64,000 nucleotides of DNA, taken from the NCBI RefSeq assembly GCF_000699445.3, contig NC_067196.1, positions 86,728,364 through 86,792,363 of the forward strand, given 5' to 3'. The notes beneath the pieces are model-generated. The model was given only the letters and a program-made list of their open reading frames with translations. It searched no databases and was not told the DNA's origin. Below, piece by piece: positions 21,818 through 33,800 of this stretch (the first letter of the stretch is position 1; every line of letters starts with the position of its first letter). The position numbers and the translations under genes were made by a program. Source of the stretch: Schistosoma haematobium. Taxonomy: Eukaryota > Platyhelminthes > Trematoda > Strigeidida > Schistosomatidae.

Positions 21818-24800
21818 GTATGTTGGTACTATACTTAGTCTTATATGTTATCAGCATGATGGGTCCAATACCATTGACGTGCTGTCCCAACGTGTTGCTG
21901 ACTTGGACTTCAAAGATGAGGACATAGATGACTCTAGTGTCGACTTACCAGAGCACGCATGTGCTTACTGCGGTATTCATGACCCTGCTTGTGTAGTATT
22001 TTGTAACACCACGAAGAAGTGGTTTTGCAATGGTCGAGGCAACACCTCAGGGAGGTTAGTCAACTACGTATATTATTTTGTTCAGTCATATCATCAATCA
22101 TCTTGTTAGAGCTCGTGCGAAAGAAGTTACTTTGCACAAAGACGGACCTTTAAAAGATACTCTCTTGGAATGCTATGTATGTGGGTCAAAAAATGTTTTT
22201 CTGCTTGGTTTTGTGCCGGCGAAGTCAGAGTCTGTCGTCGTGCTTCTGTGCCGTAACATCTGTGCTAATGCCAACAAAGACATGTACTGGGATCCTGCTC
22301 AGTGGCAACCGATAATTCAAGGACGTCAGTTTCTTGCTTGGCTTGTGAAAGTTCCAAGTGATGAACAGCAAGCAAAAGCTCGTCAGATATCGGCTCAACA
22401 AATAAACCGACTGGAAGAAATATGGAAAGAAAATCCTCAGGCGGCAGTCGAGGATCTAGAGAAACCCGGTGCAGATAACGAAGTCAACCCAGTATTGTTA
22501 AGGTAAGCTTTACCCCCGAGCTCCTCATCTCTTAAAGATATGAAAATTCACAGCAGTATCGAGATGTATTCATACCTTTAGTGGAATTAGAGGCTGACTA
22601 CGACAAAAAGATCAAAGAATCGCTGAAGTTGGAGAATGTTTCCGTTCGTTGGGAGACTGCCCTTAACAAACGCCGAGTGGCTTACTTCCGGATTCCAGGT
22701 GCTAACGAAGGTACATAAGTTATTAGTATTTCAAGTTTTCTCATACATTACACCTGGATTTTTAAGTTCTCAGTCATGTATATAATTTTTTTTAAAAATA
22801 GCTTGCAGATAAAACTACAGGTTTTTCAATATCATACTGAAAATACATGGCAACGAAGTCTTCGGGTCCGTACAGTGAATCGCTCTTATGTTATAACGTT
22901 GTCCTTATGATTTCAGAGCATTTCGTGAAGCTAGTTTTATAGAACAAAGTGAATGCTTACTATAATCTGTAAATCTTCCACACTAACTTTTGCCGATAGA
23001 GATTATCCTATTGGTTCGTGTATGCATTCCTTTAACGTATTTACTTTATGTGCTGAGTGATATTTGCATATGATTTTGATATATCTTCACTAATACATCG
23101 TATTACTTTCTAGGCCCAGAACTACGTATTATGCATGGGGATGAGTTGATCATTCGTCAATTTAACAGTCCAAACGATTATTTGGTTGGTGACGGTCATG
23201 TTATCAAAGTGCCTGACAGTAAGTTTGTGCATCATATGACATATATATACGAACTTTATACAGGTGTATATTACCATTTGCATAGTCATTTTATGTGCCT
23301 AACCGTACTTCAGATTTTATTCGTATTTCTCCTAAAGATATGCTTCAAGTAACAAGTTAGTGAGCATGGCAATAATTTATGTTGTGTGTAAATAAACTAG
23401 TCATCAGGTGTTTTAATCATTCGATGACAGTGAAATTGGAATATTACAGAGAAAGCTAGTATGGCTTTTGCGCAAGGATGACACGGGGGAACCTGAACTT
23501 CCTCTTGTATAGTTCTCAGTAGCGCAAATGCATTCACTGTTTTTCCTTAGGTCCTACGTTTCTAAATACCTTCCAAATTTTCTTGTTTTACATATCCATA
23601 TTTTATCGAATTGTATCTTCGATGGCCATTTCTGTTCCCACTAATACTGTTACAGCCTCTACTGAATTTACCCTAACAATTTCATCTCTCTGTGCTAATG
23701 GGGTATAACGACTTATACTGGTGTACGTATTTACCAAGTTCTATGTTACGTATAAATAGCTAACTAAATTCTATCATTTTGTTGGTATCTGCGTGAATTT
23801 AGATGATAGAGTGGCTTGAATAGATTTAAATATCTTCTGAAAATGTCTCACTTGTTCTGAGCTAATGCAATTAGTTTTTATTTAAAATACCGTCAAAAAA
23901 TCATACTACCAAACATCAAATTTAAGTTCACTCGCACACGTGTTTGGCACTAATTGCCATTTCCAAAATAATGTTGAGGTATCCATTTCATATCATCACT
24001 ACGTTCTGCTGTTATCAAAAGAAAATCCTTGTGTCAATTAAATATTGGACTGGTCAAATTGTGGATGAGCATCTCTTCCTTTTGTAAGACTGTACACTTC
24101 CCATGGCAGATCAAAAACGATAATTGTCTGTAAGCTTTTTCGTAGGTTGTTACTATCTTAGTACCTATTAATAACTTGTGGGAGATAGTGGTCACAATAA
24201 CTCACAAAGTTGGCTGACGATTCTCGTGGGGTTTACCAAAATATACTTAGAAGTAAAGATTCATTTTTATTTGACTAGTTTCAGTGCCGTTTATTTGTAG
24301 ATGTAGGTGAGGTATGGCTATATAAAGCGATTCTACTTTATGGCTGCAAAACATTACCTTTTAGGGTAGTTACTTGTGATCTATTAGTATTTGATGACAT
24401 ATTGCTCGCATCTGCTGGAATCACCGGGTAAGTAATAGTGAGGATAGACGCAGGGTATTACGGAATGATGGTGAATCAGTCTATGAAGTTGTGAATCTTC
24501 ATCAACTGAGATGGTTAGGCCATGTGTCGCGTATGCCTGAACACCGTTTACCACGGCGCAAAAAGCTGACTAGTGTTGGAGACGGTTGAAAGAAAGTTAT
24601 GGTTGACTAAATCAAAGTGCGGTATCAGCGCTTGAAGTCACTAACTTCTGGTCTAAACCATGTTGGTAGATGCAGACTACTTGGTTGGAGACTGATATGG
24701 CTCAGAATCGACCACGATGGCGTAGGTGTATACACCTTGTCTAGCCTTAGACCGTAAAATTAGAATTACGAACTAATTCTCCTTATATGCAATCTTTCTT

Positions 24801-27800
24801 TTATATATTACTATCATTAAAGTAACTATGAATTTGTTCATCTTGTGCTAATGAGGTTTGGCAACTTGGACCGATGCACATATGTGCCTGGTCCTACGTT
24901 GTAGCTGACTGACTTAAACCGATGTACATACGTACCAGATTCTACCTTATGACTGGCTGTGATGTGGATGCCAGTATATTACGGCATTGCAATCTTTTAT
25001 CAAGTGATTAAAAACTGGGTCTAGATCGCAGACCCTAATAGTCTCATCTTGATTTTGATCGGTTTCAGACGTGGTCGTTTTTCACCGTTCCTAAAATGAG
25101 GTTTTTGATGCGACTGAATTATGTTTCATTTTATTGTGCTATTCTAATAAGACAAAAATATGAAGTGGATTTCGCTTATGTACTTTTCATCTCTTCAATA
25201 AATTTTACTACAAGGTGATGCTTCATGTTTTCTCCTTAGATTTCAGTGATGAAGTTGGTTTGGAAATGAAGCAAGTCATTGATACACCTCTAGAACCTGT
25301 GACGTACAAAATCGAATTTAAATGGAAGTCAACTCCATTCGATAGAATGAGACGAGCGATTTCTGTCGTTACCGACGAACAACACGGTTTATTACCACCA
25401 TATATATTCTACCGATTGCTTGGCCAAGAATTAGATGATATGGTGTTAAAGTGCAACTTACCTAAACGCTATTCTGCACCAGACTTACCGGAGCTAAATC
25501 ACAGCCAAGTGTTTGCCGTCAAAACAGTTCTCCAACGTCCACTTAGTCTAATACAGGGTCCACCCGGAACGGGTAAAACTGTGACGTCTGCATCAATAGT
25601 TTATCACTTGAACCAAATACATCAAAAAAAGGTATTGGTTGTAGCTCCTAGCAACACTGCAGTCGACCAGTTGTGCGAAAAGATTGACCGTACCGGATTA
25701 AAAGTTGTGCGCCTATGTGCAAGATCTAGAGAAGCTCTAGCATCTCCTGTCAGCCGTCTTATGCTACACATACAGGCCCAAAATGTGAAAGGTCATAGTG
25801 AACTCCGAAAGTTACAACAATTGAAAGATGAGACTGGTGAACTGAGTCAGGATGATGATAAACGTTATCGAGTTCTAAAACGGGAACTTGAACGTAAGTT
25901 ACGAGTTTTAACAAAACTTTTATACTATGTGTGAACTGTAGGGGCTAAGAAATACTGATTATCACAATTAGTTCCTTTTGTAAAAGCGTTAATAAAGTTA
26001 AAAAAATATTTGGTCACATTAAAGACCTATATATATATATATATATCGTCAGAAAGATTTTGTGGAGATTGTAGTAATTTAATAGTTCAATTCACTAGTC
26101 GATTAAAGCTAGAACACCATGGAAAACCTGGAAGCACTAAAAGTCGTCCCGTCCTAGTGTGGGACTCCTTGACAGTGTGCATCCACGATCAGTCCTCCAG
26201 CGCTCCCAGGTTTTCCATGGTGCTCTAGCTTTAATCGACTCATGAATTCAACTATTAAAATGTATGATTATTGCTTATTTGCTTTTTATTTACTTAAACA
26301 CATGAACATAGGCGCAACGAGGTACCAAATAGATATGCGCCACGTAAACCATTCGATTTGTGTGAGAGCTGTGGCACTGCTCGGGTGCCCAGATCGTAGC
26401 AGATGGCTTTCTTAGCAGGCCCACGCCCCGAGCCTTCGACTTAAAGGCCTGACCCATCAGACCGTGGAGCAACTTCAAGGGATACAGTCTCATGGCAATC
26501 GGTGACCACTAATAGGTTCAAACGCCATTTGTTCCCTCAGGATCCTGGAGTTCATGTGCACCATTGGTTTGGAATCAGAGTTTTCCAACTTCCCCAGGTG
26601 GACCTTCCATACCCACCAACCTGGTTAGAGCGCCGGACATTGGCTTTTCGTCCTCTCAATTTCGTAAACAATAGTATGGTCGTGTGAGGGCAGTGAATGA
26701 GACTTTCCTGACAGTGGTTGTATGCACGTGGCCATGTGAGAGCGTTTCGAGAGGAAGAGCTGACTCTCCCCACTGTCGTCCGTACCAGAGCATTTGGGGG
26801 TTATAGTTATTGTTATTATTATTAACTGGTTATTTTCTATCAGAAAACGCATTGGTATTGTCTATGGCATTATGTAACCAAGCATCACTTTCTGTATTTA
26901 GTTGTCTAATAAGTGTTCTGTTTTTCTCATCAGGGGAACTCCTTATGGCAGCTGATGTGGTTTGCTGTACATGTGTAACTGCTGGTGATGCACGTCTGGA
27001 GCGCTTAAGTTTTCATTCCGTTTTAATTGATGAGTCTACCCAGGCTACTGAACCAGAGTGTCTAATACCATTAATGGTAGGTTGTCGCCAGGTTGTTCTA
27101 GTTGGTGATCATTGTCAATTGGGACCTGTAATTACGTGTAAAAAAGCTGCTAGCGCCGGATTAACTCAGAGTTTGTTTGAGCGATTTGTTTTGCTGGGTA
27201 TTCGACCTATACGTCTACAGGTACGTCAGATATTTTGAATCATGCATCTTCGTTGAAACAAACGCTTGTTTTTGCACGTTTTAATTTCCGAATGTAGCAA
27301 AGTGGTCTTACCAAATGAAATAACCGTTTTTTCCACACAGTAGTCGTTTGCATTTTAAGTCAGTCAGCTACAACGTAGGACCAGGCACATATATGCATCG
27401 GTCCAAGTTGCCATACCTCATTAGCACAGCAAGATGAACACCAGATTCATAGTAGTTAAGTCAATGGTGGTAATATATAAAAGAAAGATTGCATATAAGG
27501 ATATAGTACAGGAAGAAAGAATTACTTCGTAGAAAGAAAGATATGAAGCGATTTTAATCGCACAGTTTAAGGGAAGATAGAGTGTATACACCTACGCCAT
27601 TGTGATCGATTCTAAGCCATGTCACACATAGTCTACAATCATTGGTTGCGATGGTCACGCGGACACCAACCAAGTAGTCTGCATCTACCAACATGACTCA
27701 AACTAGAAGTTAGTGACTTCAAGCACTGATGCCACGATTTGGCTTGGCCGCCCCTAACCTTCTTCCAACCATCTCCAACACCGGTTAGCACTGCACGTCG

Positions 27801-30800
27801 TGGTAATCGGTGTCCGGGCATACGCAACACGTGACCCAACCATCTCAGTCGATGAAGATTAACAAACTCGTCAACTGATTTACCATCATTCCCTAATACC
27901 CTGCGTCTAACCTCACTATTACTTTTAAGATGGTAACCTGTCTCGATTCTGTATTGTATTTGAGTTTCCTAAGCTGCCGATATCTAATGGTATTACAGGC
28001 GCTTCATAAATAAAATAGTTGGACGATTTAAAACACCTGTAATAAGTTTCAGTAATCATCCGAAGTCCTCGCTCGTTTCGAAAGGCAGTGTGTTTAATGT
28101 TGTCGCTGGAACTGAGATTGATGAGCTTAAGGATTCCGTAGGTTTACTGACCTGTTTTGGTTATCATGATTTTAATTCAACTAAGCCAATGAATATATCT
28201 AGCATTCCACTCAATAGATATCGACATCCCCAAAACTTTAGCATATAATGTACTAAAGTGTAAGCAGTTAGATTAGATACTTGGGTTTCGTCCCGTTTAT
28301 TTTGTTTTAGAAAGTCAGGCATCACTAGCTCTGACGCAAAAGCTTAACTGAGAGAAAATACATTCGACTGCTAAGTTCTGTCATTGTGCGTTTGCTCGTA
28401 ATAATATATTATAAATTGGAATAAAGAATATAAAATACAGATCCTATAACTCATTGTTTCAATTAATTTCTACTTGACATCCAAGTAATATCGTAAAGAG
28501 CATATTCCAATCTGATTGTTTGGTACTTCTATTGTTAAGGTCCAGTATCGTATGCACCCCGCTCTTTCGGCCTTCCCAAGTAATGTTTTTTATGAAGGTA
28601 GTTTGCAAAATGGAGTGACAGCAGAGGATCGTTGCAAAAAGATCGATTTTCCATGGCCAAATCCAGACAGGCCTATGTTTTTCTACTGCACATCTGGACA
28701 GGAAGAAATATCCGGTAATGGTGTATCATACCTAAATCGAACAGAGGCAGCAACAGTTGAAAAAATCGTCACAAAGTGAGTTAACTTAAAGATTTTTAAT
28801 TTGTATTTTTGTTACTTTCTATGAGACATAAATTGTTCCCTATAAATTTAACTTATTTTGTTGTATTAAGAACGTTTATTGTCATTTCATCTTACTTGTG
28901 TGTGGGCTGTGATACTGCCCAGGGGCCACACCCGGGGCCTTCGATCTGAAGGTCTGATCCACAAGGTAGTGGAGCAACGCAAGGAGATGCAGTCCCATGG
29001 TAGCCAGTGACCAACCATTGGTTCATACGCCATTTGTTCCTCCAGGATACTGGAGCCCATGTGCACCAATGGTTTGGGATCAGGGTTTTCCAACTCCCCT
29101 AAGTGGAGTCTCCGTGTCCACCAACCCGGTTAAAGCGCCGGAAATTCGTTTTTCGTCCTCTCAATTTCGTAAACATCCCCACCACGAGAAAACAGTGAGT
29201 AGAACGTTAGTAACCACTGGTTACCGATTTAGGCCAAAGTGACCTGTTTTTTTGCAATGAACTAAACCTGCTTTTGCTGTGAACTAGTTGTGGATTTTCA
29301 TGCCCGTTGAATCAGCTAATACTGTTCACTATGTATTCTAAAACGATTGATAACCCATACGACATAAGGATTCGTTCCTCAAACTACCGATCAGGAAGAT
29401 CATACAAGTATCTCGCACTATTTCATACTATTCAGACGTTAAATGATATATTTATTTACTTGAAATATAATAATAATAAAGCACGCCGTGAATATTAATA
29501 TGAATAGTATGTCAGTAGCTAGATTGCTGTAACTTACGGATGGCAAATTTATTGTCATGGTTAATAATATCGAACAAAAGTTTAGATTTAAGATCATACA
29601 GAAATCAATTGTTTGATAAATGAATACATGTTACGAAATCACTAGAAAATAGCTTCTCAGGGTCTATACTTTTAAATGTTCACCTCTTGGCACCCCCATT
29701 GTAGAAAATTTAGTTGTATAACCATGCCTAAGAGTTGATCCATGATCAATCGAGTTTTTCGTAATTTTAGTTTAGAATTCGCCATTGTCCTTTGTATTTA
29801 TAAAGCATCATTCTAAACATAATTCAGTATCACTCAATTAAAATGGCATAAAATACTGTCAAATATTTGTTTAGCTTTCATTTTACTGTTGGCACAGTTC
29901 CCATTAACTTAAGTTTGATGTCGCTTATCAGTGTTACAATCAGGTACTTAGTATATTTTGGTGTTCTTCAATTCTATTTGACCTCCACTTTAAATTAATT
30001 TAAACTTGCTAGCCACTAGCACATGTTTCAAGTATAAACTCTGCAATTTGTTTTACAGGATGCTGAAAATAGGTGTTCATCCGAATACTATCGGAGTAAT
30101 CACACCTTATGAGGGACAACGTGCATACTTAGCACATTATCTTCATTATTCTGGTTCCTTAAATGCCAAATTGTACCAAGAAATCGAAATCGCTAGCGTG
30201 GATGCCTTCCAGGGGCGAGAAAAGGATTATATCATTTTGTCCTGTGTCCGAGCAAATGAAAATCAAGGTATTGGTTTTCTCAATGATCCACGCCGTTTGA
30301 ATGTTGCTCTCACTCGTGCTCGTTACGGATTAATAGTAGTTGGAAATCCAAAGGCTTTGTGCAAGGTAATGTTTTTATTTTTTGCAGTGTATTATGAGTA
30401 TATTGAATTTATCTTGATAATTGGTGTTTTAGACCAAACCATTCATTGTCCTAGTGGATAATATACTTCGCAGGATTTATTTTTTAAGAAAATACACAAA
30501 TCCTACAAATTTTGCATATCAACTTTAAATCATTTGTACATAAGTCTGAAATCCTACAGACAATTTAACGTACGAATATATGATTCATTAAACTTTATGG
30601 TTGTAACGTTCACCGTATTGTAGAATTCATTTGCAGTGAAAGTTAACTTCGTATGAATCCTTGTCTTTCATTCTGACATGAATATTCTACTTTTCAGCAA
30701 CCACTTTGGAACCAGCTGCTACACTTTTATCGTGATCAGCATTTACTCGTGGAGGGACCCTTAAACAATCTAGGTGAATACATGTTACAGTTTCCTAGAC

Positions 30801-33800
30801 CCAAAGTTCCGTACACTTTCAAACCTGGTGGGCATTATCTAGCGCAGTTATCCGCAAATCCCGCATTATTAAATAGCAGTCAGTTAAATGGGCAATTGAA
30901 TACACACCCCGGAAATCAATTTAATTATCTTTCTCATGTTTCAAATCCGTCTCAACCATGTTTTGATAATCCTAATGGACCAACAGCCTTAGTAGCAGCT
31001 ATGGCGGCAGCGGCTGCTGCGGCTTACTTCGGAGGATCTGGTTCAAATACGCGCCCGAATGTCTCAACCTTAGGATTACATGGGTCGTCAGCACTCAACC
31101 AACCTGGAGCAAGCCATGCTGCAGCTTATGCTGTTGCGGCTGCTGCAGCTGCTCAACATCAATCAAGTCAACCGTATTCTAGTCAAACAAATGGTAGTTC
31201 TCATAGTATGCATCAACTATTAAACCAGTCATTATTCGACCAGGTTGGGTATATAGGACCAAATCGACAATATGCAGAAGCCAACGCTAGTTCAAGTAAG
31301 TAATTCATTGAGTAATATATATACATCACCTCAGTTTCCTGTCGATCGCAAATAGAAGTTCGAGTGAAATATTTTTCGACAATTTTACTGATATGAAGGC
31401 AACCAGTAAAGTGCAAAGTTTTCTGTGGAGTCCTCTGTATTCATAACTGTTTCATGTGATTTTCTGAAGTTTATTGTGAGGTTTCTAGTGGTGGTGGTGG
31501 TACTCAAGATGCATTTCAACAAGCTTGATATGGCCATCGAGACCTGTTCTTCATATTCCCGACCGAAGCTGCTACGTTGACGCGGTGGTCGGGCTTGCCT
31601 ATCGTGATGACCCAACCGAGCTATATTGGCTGGAACATATGTTCCTGTAGGTTCTACCATGCCAGGCAGGTCGATTGGTGAACGGTAAGACTAAAAGCAG
31701 CAACTCAAGGTCCGAGGGCGAAGTCGTACTGATGACTGTAGAGAGGTGTGACAGCAGTAAGGTGTTTCCTTCAGACAACCAGCATGACAGTGATGCTGCC
31801 TTCCCACAAGGAGGGGTGGGGTTAGAAAAGGTCGACCCTAAAAATGTCACACCTCACCTTACCTCACGGATTTCCGTCTTCGGCGGTAAGGCCCTTTGAA
31901 GAACGGAGCTAACACGTCAAAAACCTTCCACAAAAAGGCCATGCGCGACCGGCCTCAAGCAGTTATCCCTTGGGCTCTACAGTCACGCTCCCAGGTCGTC
32001 AAGACCAACACTAATCCAATTTCCTTTTCAGGTTCCTCGAAAAATATCCTTCCACGGTGTGGGCAGCCGGGAAGTGACATCAGCCCTCATACCCGTAACA
32101 GCACACGAGATCAAGTTGGTCACATTCAAATCCTTCCCACACCTCCTAATACCTCTCTTATCTCCATGACTAACCCTCCTCACGTCTCTTTATCACCTCG
32201 CACCGCTAGGGCAAACGATTCGAGTACGTGGAACGCTATTCCTGGTCTTCTGAAACCACGCTCTAAACTGCACGTAGGAGCCTGTTTATACTCTTGCTAC
32301 CTCTACCACTACGGGATTTGGATCGACAACTGCATCTCTGTGCTAAGGTGGTGTGGCAACTCGAACTGATGTACGTACGTACAAAGTTCTACGTTGTTAC
32401 TGACTGACTGACTGTTCTTCATATAGGTTTACACTTAACAATCTTTAGATATTAAATATATGTAGGCTGTTTTATAATTTTTATTAGTAAAACACTAATC
32501 CAATAGTCATCTGACTGTTATAATTTTTCTTCATATCCTTTGAAATTCACTTGATATTTCACATTATTTTTTGATGATTACCTAGCTTATATTTCCAGTT
32601 TTCCAAGAAATATATGCTCTCTCAACGACAACGTGATGTAAACTCGTATATACGAGGTCATGCATAATTAAGGGCATATACTCGTTGAATTGTTGGCACT
32701 ACACAGAAGAGGTTAAAATTTGAAAATTTTAGTTGCAAGCGTTAAAGCCTAAAAAACTCGCCCTTTGTAAGGATGACATCAAAGTGTTCTTATAAGATAG
32801 TTCCTGACAAAGTTTGTCACTACCTCATTCTACTGTTGACTTCTTTTATCACTCGTTTTATCTAGATCTTCCTATGCCACTCAGCATGTTGATGCCTGCT
32901 GGTCGAATATCGAATCCTACCAACGCAGCAAATCCGTTTGCGTCTTCTGGTCATTTTGGCAATGGAAAATATGGCACCAACCTTGGGGCAGCTGCGCCAC
33001 TTGGTAGATCAATACAAACTTTGGGTCCACTAAACGTGCATCCCAACTACTCACAACTAAATACGGGAAGTACGAGAGCACCAGGCGGTCCTCTTCCTGG
33101 AAATAACGTGGTTGGTTCTGCAGCTCCTCGGTATCTTGGAAATGCACGTCGAAATGTACAAGCTAGTTCACAAAATGCTTCGGTTGGCGCTTCAAAGTCA
33201 CGTCAAATTGATGGGCCCAGTAGTCTGATCAACATTTCTGTGGAACGCGGTAATACTAAAACTTCCAACTCAGGTGCTGGTCTACTTTCTCAGCCTGGTT
33301 TGTCAGAATTTTCTGGAACTCAAGGCACATCTGGTCTTAGTAACATGGGTGTATTCAGTAGTCAGTCGCGTAATTCAGGACTTTCCGGTTTATCTCAGGT
33401 AGTTTAATCTTTGATACTCACATTAGGTTTTACCGATATACATGGTTGTTAGTCATAAGGATATTTGTTTCGTAGATCTTTGTGAATAGTTATGTATTTC
33501 TCCTAGCTTTGATTTCCTGTTCTTTTAAAGGACAAGTTAGTAGGTTATTTCCTTAACCTTAATGCAAACCTTCGTAATTCTTTGTTGAGAAAATATCATA
33601 GGTATCCGGATTTGCAAACGCTTTTGCGCAGTGCATTTGCGCCTTTAATGTTTTGTATCGATTCATTGTCCATATGCAGATAAAAATTTTAATATTCACT
33701 TATTGATGCTAGTTTATTACAAATTCACTTATTACACTGACTAATCACCGACATAAAAGCCTTAAAACAATTATATAAGTTATTTCATTGGTGCTTTCTA

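Noticed and set aside
25894..26933. Additional UPF1 exon in intron 6
   Set aside because: Exon 6 and exon 7 already join in frame (LERELLM) as in other animals; the open frame 26010-26228 is hammerhead repeat sequence.
30749..31303. Separate gene starting MEGPLNN
   Set aside because: It is the inside of UPF1 exon 10; codon 30749 is a valine (GTG) in the spliced protein.
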